35,049 nt of DNA from an uncultured Plesiomonas sp. (GCA_947071955.1 CAMTGL010000002.1:1-35049); one strand, 5' to 3'. Numbered from the stretch's first letter, positions 1 to 8,136 are shown. A program made the numbers and translations. Notes: generated by a model not told the origin, from the letters alone.

Positions 1-56
1 GCATTGGCTGAGGTAAAGTCACCCCCTTTTGCCGCGTACTCTCGGGGATTTTACAG

Positions 57-1409
57 ATGTATATCGGATTTGATTACGGCACGGCCAACTGTTCTGTCGG
101 CCACATGACCGCTCACGGGCCACAACTGCTGACCTTAGAGCAAGACTCGCCTTACCTTCCATCAATGATCTGTGCCCCAACCCGTGAGGCCGTCAGCGAA
201 TACCTGCACCGCCACTGGCAACTGCCGACTACCGATAAAGCCAGCCAGCAACTGCTGCGCACCGCGATGAACAGCAACCGTGATGAAGATATCCAGGTCA
301 GCACCGATTGCCTGCGCTTTGGTTTGCACGCGTTGCAACACTATATGCAAGAGCCAGATGAAGTCTATTTTGTAAAATCACCCAAATCATTTTTAGGCGC
401 AAACGGGCTAAAAAGCCTACAAATTGCTCTGTTTGAAGATTTGGTTTGCGGCATGATGCACCACATCAAACGGCAAGCCGAGCATCAGCTCAACAATACC
501 ATTACCCAAACGGTGATCGGCCGCCCGATTAACTTTCAGGGTACTGGGGGCGAAGAGGCCAATCGGCAGGCACAGGGGATCTTGCTGCGTGCCGCGCAAC
601 GCGCCGGATTTGAGAATATCGAATTTCAATTCGAGCCGGTAGCCGCGGGGCTTGATTTTGAGGCGACCTTGCAAAAAGAGCAAGTGGTACTGGTTGTTGA
701 TATCGGCGGGGGGACAACAGACTGCTCACTGCTGCTGATGGGCCCGCAGTGGCACGCGCAAACTGATCGCCAGCACAGCCTACTCGGGCACAGCGGGTGT
801 CGAGTTGGCGGCAATGATCTGGATATCGCCCTGACCTTTCATCAGCTGATGCCACTGCTGGGTATGGGAGGCAACACCGAAAAAGGCACGGCTCTGCCGA
901 CACTGCCATATTGGAATGCCATCGCCATTAATAATGTTCCCGCACAGGCTGATTTCTACGGCAGTGCCAACGGTAAAGTGCTGCAAGCACTGCTGCGTGA
1001 CGCGGCAGACCCGATTACCTTTGCCCGTCTGGTCAAAGTGTACCGCCAGCGGCTGGGTTATCGTTTAGTTCGGGCGGCAGAAGAGAGTAAAATTGCGCTT
1101 TCCCAGCAAGCACAAACTGCGCTTGATCTGAGTTTTATCAGCACAGGCTTGCAGCATCAGATAACCGAAACCGCGCTGGCACAGGCCATTGAGCAGCCAC
1201 TGCAAAAAATTCAGGCGCTGGTTTCAGAAGCCTTGGCCTCCAGCAATCGCCAGCCGGATGTTATCTACATCACCGGTGGCAGCGCCCGATCACCGCTGTT
1301 GCGCCATGCGCTACAACAGCAATTACCGGGGATCCCGCTGGTCGGTGGCGATGATTTTGGCTCTGTTACCGCAGGTCTAACCCGCTGGGCTGACATTTTG
1401 TTTCGTTAA
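57..1409 (+). CDS. yegD: YegD, Hsp70-like ATPase without a substrate-binding domain
   Basis: A 450-residue actin/Hsp70-fold ATPase, the same length as E. coli YegD. The phosphate-1 motif is at the extreme N-terminus (IGFDYGTANCSVG, residues 3-15), the phosphate-2 motif is VVDIGGGTTDCSL near residue 220, and an adenosine-type motif ITGGSARSPLL lies near residue 405. The protein ends just after the nucleotide-binding domain, so it lacks the peptide-binding domain of DnaK. This matches the YegD family, whose substrate is not established. It is presumably a soluble cytoplasmic protein. The ATG start has a GGGGA-like ribosome site about 8 bases upstream, and a later start would remove the phosphate-1 loop. 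A pair of hairpins separates it from mdtD downstream. The identity is secure and the cellular role is unknown. Confidence 0.93.
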   Translation: MYIGFDYGTANCSVGHMTAHGPQLLTLEQDSPYLPSMICAPTREAVSEYLHRHWQLPTTDKASQQLLRTAMNSNRDEDIQVSTDCLRFGLHALQHYMQEPDEVYFVKSPKSFLGANGLKSLQIALFEDLVCGMMHHIKRQAEHQLNNTITQTVIGRPINFQGTGGEEANRQAQGILLRAAQRAGFENIEFQFEPVAAGLDFEATLQKEQVVLVVDIGGGTTDCSLLLMGPQWHAQTDRQHSLLGHSGCRVGGNDLDIALTFHQLMPLLGMGGNTEKGTALPTLPYWNAIAINNVPAQADFYGSANGKVLQALLRDAADPITFARLVKVYRQRLGYRLVRAAEESKIALSQQAQTALDLSFISTGLQHQITETALAQAIEQPLQKIQALVSEALASSNRQPDVIYITGGSARSPLLRHALQQQLPGIPLVGGDDFGSVTAGLTRWADILFR

Positions 1410-1442
1410 TAAGCCCTCATCTTCACGGCAAAAAGCTACCCA

Positions 1443-1492
1443 GAAGCCCTGTTTCAGGTAAAATCAGGGCTTCAATCAGGTTTTATCCTGAT
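1443..1492 (+). terminator. Tandem hairpins between yegD and mdtD
   Basis: A perfect 9-bp stem pairs GAAGCCCTG (1443-1451) with CAGGGCTTC (1465-1473) across a 13-base loop. It is followed at once by a 6-bp stem, ATCAGG (1475-1480) with CCTGAT (1487-1492), whose loop is T-rich. Together they probably end or weaken transcription after yegD. There is no clean T-run after the first stem, so it is not a textbook intrinsic terminator. The second stem lies about 30 bases before the mdtD start and could also influence its translation. Confidence 0.4.
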
Positions 1493-1521
1493 GGGTACAT
1501 GTGACAATTGAGGTTTACCGC

Positions 1522-2922
1522 ATGACACCGCCACGCAGTATGGCCGGTCTGCCATGGATTGCCGCCATGGCGCTTTTCATGCAGACACTGGATGCCACCA
1601 TCTTAAACACCGCGCTGCCCGCTATGGCCGCCAGTCTGCAACGCTCACCGATTGCCATGCAATCGGCCATCATCAGTTACACCCTGACCGTGGCACTGCT
1701 GATCCCTATCAGCGGTTGGATGGCCGATCGGTTCGGCACCAAACGGGTTTTTCTAACTGCCGTTTCACTGTTTATTCTCGGCTCACTGAGCTGCGCTATG
1801 TCAGGCAATTTGGGCATGCTGATAGGCTCACGCATTTTGCAAGGTGTTGGCGGCGCAATGATGATGCCAGTTGCCCGCTTAGCGCTGATCCGCGCTTATC
1901 CGCGTGAACAACTGCTGCCAGTACTGAACTTTGTCACCATGCCGGGGCTCGTTGGGCCAGTGCTTGGCCCGTTACTCGGCGGATGGCTGGTGACCTATAC
2001 CTCATGGCACTGGATTTTTCTGATCAACTTGCCCATTGGTCTGCTTGGTCTTTGGTATGCAAAACGCTGTATGCCGGATATCCGCATGCCGACACACCGT
2101 TTAGACTGGCGTGGATTTCTCTTTTTCGGGCTGGGGCTGGTGTTGATCACGCTGGGCATGGAGCTATTTGGCGAGCACTCACTCGGGCGCGGTATTGCGT
2201 ATGCCACCTTGGGAAGCGGTATATTACTGCTGCTCAGTTATGGCTGGCACGCAACCCACTACCCCAACCCGTTGATTGATCTGAAACTGTTTCGAATCCG
2301 TACATTCAGTATCGGTATTGCCGGCAATATGTTTTCACGTCTAGGTACCGGTGGTATACCGTTTTTATTACCGCTGATGTTACAAGTCGGGCTCGGTTAC
2401 AGTGCTGAAATCTCCGGCTGGATGATGGCTCCGATTGCAGTAGCGGCTATTTTATCCAAACCCTTTATCACCCAACTGCTAAAACGGCTCAGTTACCGCA
2501 CCACGCTGCTACTCACCACCGTACTCACCGCCGCCTGTATCGCCGGATTTGGTCTTTATCGCGCAACTTACCCTATCTGGGTGCTGATCCCGCTGCTGCT
2601 GATGTTTGGTATGCTGATGTCGATACAACTGACCTCAATGAACACCCTCGCACTCAGTGGGTTGTCTGAACACAATGCCAGTGGGGGTAATGCAGTACTG
2701 AGCGTGGCGCAACAACTGGCAATAAGTTTTGGGATAGCCGGCAGTGCCTCAATATTGAGTCTGTATAAAGAGCAAGGGTTCACTCTGAATCTGGCGTTTC
2801 ACCACACTTTCCTGACTGTTGCGGGGATCACCTTGTTATCTGGCGTGATTTTTATGCTGATGAAGCCGCATGACGGGGCCAATATGCATGCCCCTAAAAG
2901 CAATCCGTTGGTAGATGAGTAG
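1522..2922 (+). CDS. mdtD: MdtD-like MFS transporter (DHA2 family, 14 TM)
   Basis: An integral inner-membrane drug:H+ antiporter-type protein. It has the DHA2 opening FMQTLDATILNTALPAMA, followed by SGWMADRFGTKRVF (motif A between TM2 and TM3) and GGAMMMPVARL. The LGPLLGGWLV and SWHWIFLINLPIG segments (motif C region and TM6) match E. coli MdtD closely along the length. I chose the ATG at 1522 (466 aa; E. coli about 471) because GAGG at 1510-1513 sits 8 bases upstream. A GTG at 1501 would add seven residues but has only a weak ribosome site. In E. coli mdtD belongs to the mdtABCD-baeSR operon, whose MdtABC part is an RND pump; here no mdtABC or baeSR is seen next to it. Its physiological substrate cannot be read from the sequence. 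Confidence 0.88.
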   Translation: MTPPRSMAGLPWIAAMALFMQTLDATILNTALPAMAASLQRSPIAMQSAIISYTLTVALLIPISGWMADRFGTKRVFLTAVSLFILGSLSCAMSGNLGMLIGSRILQGVGGAMMMPVARLALIRAYPREQLLPVLNFVTMPGLVGPVLGPLLGGWLVTYTSWHWIFLINLPIGLLGLWYAKRCMPDIRMPTHRLDWRGFLFFGLGLVLITLGMELFGEHSLGRGIAYATLGSGILLLLSYGWHATHYPNPLIDLKLFRIRTFSIGIAGNMFSRLGTGGIPFLLPLMLQVGLGYSAEISGWMMAPIAVAAILSKPFITQLLKRLSYRTTLLLTTVLTAACIAGFGLYRATYPIWVLIPLLLMFGMLMSIQLTSMNTLALSGLSEHNASGGNAVLSVAQQLAISFGIAGSASILSLYKEQGFTLNLAFHHTFLTVAGITLLSGVIFMLMKPHDGANMHAPKSNPLVDE

Positions 2923-2930
2923 CACATAGC

Positions 2931-2956
2931 AGTAGAGCGGCTAAAGCCGCTCTACT
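2931..2956. terminator. Bidirectional hairpin between mdtD and bcsG
   Basis: A perfect 11-bp inverted repeat pairs AGTAGAGCGGC (2931-2941) with GCCGCTCTACT (2946-2956) around a TAAA tetraloop. It lies in the 71-base gap between the convergent genes mdtD and bcsG and reads the same on both strands, so it can stop transcripts from either side. It lacks a strong T-run on either strand, so efficiency is uncertain. Confidence 0.7.
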
Positions 2957-2993
2957 CAGTTAATCGGATGACCTAACTCTCCGGTGAAACAGA

Positions 2994-4706
2994 CTATTGT
3001 GCGGATGTTGCCGGATATGGCAGCCAGCTCTTCATATCCAAACTCAGATACTCTTTATTGTTGTAGCGCAGCATCACGCTGCCCTCATTGGCTGCCACCA
3101 CTGGGGTAGTTTCTGGTAGCGCATTAACCATAGCGGCGAGATCAACATTATCCCGTGAGTACGCCTCGCTACCGACCATACTGGCCACCAATTGGGAGAT
3201 CGCCAGATAGCTGCTTGGCTTGGTAATGTGCATCGGATGCTCTGCCAGCACCGATTTAGCATTGATAAACTTCACCCCCACCGGCACATGCACAATCGAA
3301 GGGCTTGGGATCTCGCGCATCCCCGAGATCTGCATCATATCGCCCTTTAGTGCAGCACCGTGCTCCGGCACAATCACCACCATCACCGGACGACCCGATT
3401 TCTCAAGCTGCTGTAAAAAGGCATTCAGATCATCAAACAGTGTCCGCAAGCTCTGCTTGTAATCTGCACGGGCAGTTTTCCCCGTTTGGGCATTGATCAT
3501 CCGATTGCCATCATGCAGGCTGATCGTGTTGTAATACAGTGCTTCGCGCGCAGAGCCTGACTTGATGCGGTTTTTCCACCAAGTATCTAGCACCGAAATA
3601 TCACGGTAGATAGGTGAGCCATCAAACGAAGTCATCGCCGGTGTTAAACCGGTAAATGGCATTGGTGTAGTCTGTAAATTCCCTAGCGTCCGCGCTTCCT
3701 GAACAAAATCACCAAAATGGCCATCATGGTTCATTGCCCATGATTCGTTAAAGCCAATTTTCTTCAGGTTCTCAAACAGATAACACTGCGGATCAGCCGG
3801 TTTAAACAGACCGGCATTTGACTCCTGTCCGCAACTGGCACGCAGTAAGCGGATCATCGCCGGACCACTGTACGTTGAGGCTGAGTTAAACTCATCAAAC
3901 ACCACATCCATCGAGTTCCACAGCGGGTGATCACGCAGCCCAACCGTCTCCATATCTGACCAACTCAATGAACAAATATTGAGGATCAACACATCAAACG
4001 GTGTATTTTCCGACGGGATAGGTGAGAAGGTGGTTACTTGCTGGCTCTGCTGTTGATAAAACGCCGCCAACGCACTGTTTAGCACCTGATCATCCGGTAC
4101 ACTGGCCAGTTGTGGCTGTGGTGCAGCAGCAGAGTCAGCACTTCCGGTCTCGCCACCACCGTTTGCCATGACTCCCGACCGCAATGCGGTCTGCGGAACC
4201 CTGCGATCATCAGCCACTGTTTCAGCAGGGCGGTTGATTAACGTCGGTAAATAAGGGCTTGCTGCAACATACAGCAGATAGGCAAAAATCAGGGCTGAAA
4301 AACGGATGAACTGGCTCAAAAACAGGTAACTGAGCAAAATAACTAACCCGATGGCTAGCCAGTTCCAGTTGATAAAGCGGCCCGCTAGCTCCAGCATATA
4401 ATCAGCAGAAAATGACTCCACCGCCGATGACTGGGCAATCAAACGGCTAAACGGCGGCAACCATGAATCATAGTAATACAACGCTACACCTGCCGGAATC
4501 GCCAGCAGATGCCGCAATCGATGTAACCAAACCGGAGGCAGCGGGAAAAGTAAAAACGCCGCCAGCGCCAGATTGTACAGCGGGTGAAAATTGATCAGAC
4601 CAAATCCGAATAGTGCAAATTTGGTGATAAAGTAGAAATTCCACAGACCCAAGCCGCGCCAGTGGCGTAAAGCAGCAGGTAACGGCGATAGCGTCACGTC
4701 ATTCAT
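2994..4706 (-). CDS. bcsG: BcsG, cellulose phosphoethanolamine transferase
   Basis: An inner-membrane protein of 570 residues (E. coli BcsG 559). It transfers phosphoethanolamine from phosphatidylethanolamine to glucose units of nascent cellulose on the periplasmic side. The N-terminal part holds about five membrane segments (roughly residues 20-155). A low-complexity Gly/Ala/Pro/Gln linker spans about 160-205, and the periplasmic alkaline-phosphatase-type domain follows. Residues matching the known E. coli active site are visible: Cys245 in NICSLSWSD, the nucleophile Ser280 in STYSGPAMIRLL, and Glu448-His449 in VPEHGAALKGD (zinc ligands). The ATG has AAGGGA just upstream. It is the last gene of bcsEFG, 85 bases after bcsF. 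Its presence predicts pEtN-modified rather than plain cellulose. Confidence 0.95.
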   Translation of the reverse strand: MNDVTLSPLPAALRHWRGLGLWNFYFITKFALFGFGLINFHPLYNLALAAFLLFPLPPVWLHRLRHLLAIPAGVALYYYDSWLPPFSRLIAQSSAVESFSADYMLELAGRFINWNWLAIGLVILLSYLFLSQFIRFSALIFAYLLYVAASPYLPTLINRPAETVADDRRVPQTALRSGVMANGGGETGSADSAAAPQPQLASVPDDQVLNSALAAFYQQQSQQVTTFSPIPSENTPFDVLILNICSLSWSDMETVGLRDHPLWNSMDVVFDEFNSASTYSGPAMIRLLRASCGQESNAGLFKPADPQCYLFENLKKIGFNESWAMNHDGHFGDFVQEARTLGNLQTTPMPFTGLTPAMTSFDGSPIYRDISVLDTWWKNRIKSGSAREALYYNTISLHDGNRMINAQTGKTARADYKQSLRTLFDDLNAFLQQLEKSGRPVMVVIVPEHGAALKGDMMQISGMREIPSPSIVHVPVGVKFINAKSVLAEHPMHITKPSSYLAISQLVASMVGSEAYSRDNVDLAAMVNALPETTPVVAANEGSVMLRYNNKEYLSLDMKSWLPYPATSAQ

Positions 4707-4791
4707 ACTAATCCCTTATTGTGCATTTTATTGGTCATGATCGGCCTATTACCTTGTTGATTACCTTACGCGGTGTGGTGGTTGTTTCTTA

Positions 4792-5112
4792 TTATTTTGG
4801 CTGATTTTCCTGTGGGGTAGCCCCCTTTTTCTCAGCCATTTTTTTCTGGGTATCGGATTTTTTTTGATCTGATTTTTGCTGCACTTGTTTTTGTGCGCCC
4901 TGTTTTTGTGCGCCTTGCTTTTGAGAAAACTCAGCTACTCGCTCTATTTTACCCAGAGATACCCGCATAATGCGTTTTTGATAGCGCGGGCGGATAAGTG
5001 CACGCAACACTATCTTTTTTCCCCAGACAAAAATTGGGCGGGTATAAAACCCTATCAGACCCGCAATAACGGCTGTGATCAACACAACCTGACCGAACGA
5101 TTGTAAATCCAT
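4792..5112 (-). CDS. bcsF: BcsF, small membrane subunit with an unusual Lys/Gln-rich tail
   Basis: A small single-pass inner-membrane protein between bcsE and bcsG, the position of BcsF, which in E. coli links the cytoplasmic BcsE and the membrane BcsG. One hydrophobic segment (about residues 7-25) is followed by a basic stretch ending in RPRYQKR, like the E. coli protein. E. coli BcsF is about 63 residues; this one is about 106. The extra 40-odd residues are almost only Gln, Lys, Ala, Ser, Asp and Glu, with a repeated AQKQG unit. Three in-frame starts exist: GTG at 5118, ATG at 5115 and ATG at 5112. I chose 5112 because the GAAGG ribosome site is then 7 bases away, but an earlier start overlapping the bcsE stop (5115-5117) is equally possible. 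The assignment rests on position and the N-terminal half. Confidence 0.8.
   Translation of the reverse strand: MDLQSFGQVVLITAVIAGLIGFYTRPIFVWGKKIVLRALIRPRYQKRIMRVSLGKIERVAEFSQKQGAQKQGAQKQVQQKSDQKKSDTQKKMAEKKGATPQENQPK
4886..4924. repeat. 15-bp tandem repeat within bcsF
   Basis: On the plus strand the unit TGTTTTTGTGCGCCC (4886-4900) is repeated as TGTTTTTGTGCGCCT (4901-4915), followed by a partial, diverged third copy (4916-4924). It encodes the AQKQG repeats of the BcsF tail. Because the unit is five codons long, gain or loss of copies keeps the reading frame, so tail length could vary between strains. Confidence 0.75.
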
Positions 5113-5114
5113 CA

Positions 5115-6683
5115 TCACACCTTCAACGGCAGCACAGTAGGTGTCACGCCAGCATGACGGCGCTCCAGTGAAGCGATATCCACTTTTTGTTGTTCTTGGA
5201 TCTGGGTATCCCGCACTCCCAGTTGTGCCAGTAGATCATCAGTATAATCTTTTGGCTCAGGCAGCCATGACAGCCGTTTTAACTCAGTTTGCAGTGCATC
5301 CTGCCCGTTAATTACTTGTGATTCCGTAAACAGTGTATTGATGGGGAGATGAAACGTATTTTGCAGCGCCCGATCAGCATCATTTGGCCGACAGGCAAAA
5401 AAGAACACATAAATCTGATCATCCGCTACGGTGATCACATCACCTTGGCGGCGCATTTCGCACTGTGCCAGTATATCAACCAGCCCCAGACTTGGTGCAG
5501 GCTGTAAGATAATCAATAATCCGCGCGTTTCGGCGGTTAAGCTGCGATCAATTTCATCTTGCAGTAACGGGTAAAAATCACGCGCCGGAATGTAACCTTT
5601 CAGATGCAGAGGCTGTGAAGAGGCGAGCAGACTATCAATGCTCGGGCGCAGCATATGCGGAAAAATCACCCCCTGCACCATTTGCAGCAGGCCGATAAAA
5701 CGTGACACATGGCAAGAGAACGGCATCACCATATTCGCCCCTGCCGACAAAAATAGACTGTCATCGAGATTACGCAGACAGTTTGCCGTTTCACGCACCA
5801 CAATTTTTAATCGCGCGCCGCGTTCACTACGTAGCTGATAAATCTCGCGCGCAAGACTGTCAGTTTGCGCCGTTTCGGTGATTGCAAAAATCACAGTGGC
5901 ATTCACAGCCTGTCGTGCAGCGGCTAGCAATGTCGGTTTATCAACAAACAATTTCCAGTGGCGGGAAGGAGCTATCGTTCCGGCTAACACACTCTGTATA
6001 GCTAAAATTTGATCTTCATCGGCCAGTGAGCCAAGCACCAGATCATTTTCAGATGTATGCAACGCCAATCGGTTTTGCTGAACCGAGAGTTTCACGCTCA
6101 CACCGGCCGATACACCCAGCGCATTGCGCCAATATGCTAAATCATACTCAATTAACTCAGCTTGACGGCTCAGGTGTACACAACCGGCTAACCACGGATT
6201 ACACTGATTCAACCCCTGTCGCTGTTGCTGAACATTTGCCCCGACGCCTACCACCAGCACGGTCAGCGCTTTATCTTCCGCCCAGCGCGAAAGCGCCTGC
6301 ACATCTTTTTGTAATCGTGCCGCTTCACTGCTCTCTAAGGCTGCTGCCTGATACTGCACAATAATAATGTCTAGCCGCTTGAGCCCAAACCAGCGCATTT
6401 CATCCGGTAAACGGCTCAGCCATTTCCCCTGACTATCTTGTTCCAACTGGAATATATCACCAACAAGCTGCTCATTTTTCAACACCGGCTGATACGGCTC
6501 TCCGAGCGGCAACGCGGTGGAAAAATAGTAGCGAGTATTGGGCTCAAAACGCTGTAAAAACGTGACAATTAACAGCTCGGCAATGGGGGGGTGATCGGCC
6601 GTCACCCAATACACTCCACCTTCACGCAGTTCAGTGAAGCTGGTAGGTAACCCATCAATCGCTAATTGGAACGTATCATTCAT
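5115..6683 (-). CDS. bcsE: BcsE, c-di-GMP-binding cellulose regulator
   Basis: A soluble 522-residue protein, essentially the length of E. coli BcsE (523). The family has a degenerate receiver-like region and a C-terminal GIL domain that binds c-di-GMP. The I-site-like RxGD motif is visible as Arg412-Gln-Gly-Asp415, just after a CEMRRQGD segment and before a strand containing YVFFFACRPND. E. coli has its RxGD motif at almost the same residue number. In E. coli BcsE joins BcsR, BcsQ and BcsF to bring c-di-GMP to the synthase and maximise cellulose output. The ATG at 6683 has a GAGA-type ribosome site. The stop codon at 5115-5117 overlaps the bcsF start cluster, so the two are translationally coupled. 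It is the first gene of the minus-strand arm. Confidence 0.94.
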   Translation of the reverse strand: MNDTFQLAIDGLPTSFTELREGGVYWVTADHPPIAELLIVTFLQRFEPNTRYYFSTALPLGEPYQPVLKNEQLVGDIFQLEQDSQGKWLSRLPDEMRWFGLKRLDIIIVQYQAAALESSEAARLQKDVQALSRWAEDKALTVLVVGVGANVQQQRQGLNQCNPWLAGCVHLSRQAELIEYDLAYWRNALGVSAGVSVKLSVQQNRLALHTSENDLVLGSLADEDQILAIQSVLAGTIAPSRHWKLFVDKPTLLAAARQAVNATVIFAITETAQTDSLAREIYQLRSERGARLKIVVRETANCLRNLDDSLFLSAGANMVMPFSCHVSRFIGLLQMVQGVIFPHMLRPSIDSLLASSQPLHLKGYIPARDFYPLLQDEIDRSLTAETRGLLIILQPAPSLGLVDILAQCEMRRQGDVITVADDQIYVFFFACRPNDADRALQNTFHLPINTLFTESQVINGQDALQTELKRLSWLPEPKDYTDDLLAQLGVRDTQIQEQQKVDIASLERRHAGVTPTVLPLKV

Positions 6684-7089
6684 TATATTGAGTTCTCAAT
6701 GCATAGGGCTTATCTACAATACAACCTTATTAAACAATCATTTGTCACAAAAATGGCGTTTAACAAATGAAATATAACTGTGCGTTGTACGCTCATATCA
6801 ATAATAATAAAACACGGTGTTTATTTTTTATTTTTTTGCTAAAAATGCGTTACTTTTAAACATAACACATATGCAAAACAAATAGACTAACAGTTCCATA
6901 AAGTCTACATTTACCTTGGGTTATGTATAATCTGCAACTCAAGTTATTCTTACAATGACGGCATTTAATTAGACCTATTCCAAGCAGCCGTACATTGCCG
7001 ACACACCGTTAACCTATCCTTGTTCCATTCATATGCGGCATTTGGGTGTTGAATTTACAGGAAGTCCGTAAGCATCTGAGGAATGAGTC
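6684..7089. promoter_or_regulatory. AT-rich divergent control region between bcsE and bcsR
   Basis: A 406-base gene-free region separates the two arms of the cellulose locus and must hold both promoters. It is clearly AT-richer than the surrounding genes, with a T/A-run segment at about 6820-6850. An 8-bp inverted repeat, TCATTTGT (6738-6745) with ACAAATGA (6763-6770), faces bcsE. Toward bcsR there is a good sigma-70-like element near 6904-6931. Two tiny ATG-started frames (6955, 5 codons; 7034, 12 codons) lie in the leader but lack ribosome sites. I saw no c-di-GMP riboswitch core. Confidence 0.7.
6904..6931 (+). promoter_or_regulatory. Candidate sigma-70 promoter for bcsRQABZC
   Basis: A perfect TATAAT (6926-6931) lies 16 bases after TCTACA (6904-6909), which matches TTGACA at four of six positions. 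Transcription would start near 6938 and leave an untranslated leader of about 150 bases before bcsR. This is pattern matching only; other promoters in the AT-rich region are possible. Confidence 0.42.
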
Positions 7090-7284
7090 ATGGGTAAGAT
7101 AACAAAACAATATGTCGTCGGTGATGATGTAGCTAACCTGATCCACTGCTACAGTATGAATCAAATGCAGTACCTTGAAGTAAAAGATATTCAGGCAATC
7201 AAACAAATAACACAGCGCTGGCCACTGCTCGCAGAATCGGTTGATGAAGCGATAACACAGCCATCAACGGTAAAGAAAAGTTAA
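7090..7284 (+). CDS. bcsR: BcsR, small regulatory subunit of cellulose synthase
   Basis: A 64-residue protein (E. coli BcsR/YhjR 62). The family hallmark is the C-terminal helix with RWPLLAE, found here at about residues 43-49, preceded by a QYLEVKDIQ segment that aligns with the E. coli YADISQ region. In E. coli BcsR binds BcsQ and the pair assembles with BcsE on the synthase; it is needed for cellulose production. The ATG at 7090 has GAGGA 8 bases upstream. An ATG at 7083 in another frame terminates after four codons. It is the first gene of the plus-strand arm, 54 bases before bcsQ. The N-terminal half is poorly conserved, so identity rests on the RWPLLAE helix and position. Confidence 0.88.
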   Translation: MGKITKQYVVGDDVANLIHCYSMNQMQYLEVKDIQAIKQITQRWPLLAESVDEAITQPSTVKKS

Positions 7285-7338
7285 GCATGATGCCAAGATA
7301 AACACCGTCTGTAACTGACCACACAAAGGATATGCGCT

Positions 7339-8136
7339 ATGCCAGTGATTGCTATTCAAGGGATTCGCGGAGGATGCGGTGCAACAACCGTCGCCGCAGG
7401 GCTGGCAGCCGCACTTCAGAGCTTAAACTATCCGGTATTACTGTGGGATTTAAGCCCCAATAACCTGCTTGGCCAACATCTTGGGCTGCCTTTTAGCGAA
7501 CCAACCGGCTGGGCCAATGCGATGACGCAAGAGCAGCCTTGGCATCATGCCGCCTTTACCACCGAACATGCCGGTCTTCAGTTATTGCCTTTTGGCCTTA
7601 TCAATAACATTCAAGCGCTTAATTCACTGCCCGCAGATTGGCTAAGCAAAGCACTCGCTCGCCTAGACCTGCCACGCAACAGCTGGGTGATCCTCGATAC
7701 CCCTTTGTACCCGCATTTTCTCAGCCAACAAGCTGAACAGGCGGCAGATATTTGGCTACAAGTTACCGAAGCCGATCCTGCCTGCCATGCCCTAATGCAA
7801 AGCCGTTTGCCAACTCAGCAAACCAACGAACCACAACCTGATGAACATACAACAAAAAACAATCTACATCAGGATGATGAGCAAAACCCAGCACTGCAAC
7901 GTTACTGGCTGGTTAACCGCTACCATACCGCAACCTTGCTTTCGCGCGATATCTGGCAACTGTGGCACACGACGCTGGGCCAGTGGCTGATCCCCAGTGC
8001 CATTCATCAAGATGAAGCTCTACGTGAGGCGCTAGCAAAAAAGCAGCTGATTACCCGCTCTGCGCCCGGTTCACTGGCTATGCAGGATTTCCTGTCACTG
8101 GCTACTTGGTGTAAAGCACAGCTGGAGCGGTCCTGA
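7339..8136 (+). CDS. bcsQ: BcsQ, MinD/ParA-like ATPase of the cellulose complex
   Basis: A SIMIBI-class ATPase of 265 residues (E. coli BcsQ 250). The deviant Walker A loop is GIRGGCGATT at residues 8-17, with Arg in the position usually held by the signature Lys, as in E. coli BcsQ (GVRGGVGTTT). Further family matches are LLPFGL, the switch-like ILDTP, and the C-terminal IHQDEALREALAKKQ. In E. coli BcsQ dimerises, binds BcsR and BcsE at the inner membrane and stabilises the synthase. A hydrophilic insert of about 30 residues (about 154-186, rich in Gln, Asn, Asp and Glu) is absent from the E. coli protein. The ATG has AAGGAT upstream. The stop TGA overlaps the bcsA ATG by one base. The frame is intact, unlike the early stop known in E. 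coli K-12. Confidence 0.93.
   Translation: MPVIAIQGIRGGCGATTVAAGLAAALQSLNYPVLLWDLSPNNLLGQHLGLPFSEPTGWANAMTQEQPWHHAAFTTEHAGLQLLPFGLINNIQALNSLPADWLSKALARLDLPRNSWVILDTPLYPHFLSQQAEQAADIWLQVTEADPACHALMQSRLPTQQTNEPQPDEHTTKNNLHQDDEQNPALQRYWLVNRYHTATLLSRDIWQLWHTTLGQWLIPSAIHQDEALREALAKKQLITRSAPGSLAMQDFLSLATWCKAQLERS

Noticed and set aside
529..909. A 126-codon minus-strand frame inside yegD.
   Set aside because: It is fully antisense to the conserved ATPase core and has an Arg/Pro/Ala-rich composition typical of shadow frames.
4876..5106. A 76-codon plus-strand frame opposite bcsF.
   Set aside because: It is a shadow of bcsF and its repeat; the Leu/Cys-rich translation arises from the Lys/Gln codons read backwards.
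6938..7089. A c-di-GMP riboswitch in the bcsR leader.
   Set aside because: No conserved GEMM-type core was found by eye. A covariance search would be decisive.
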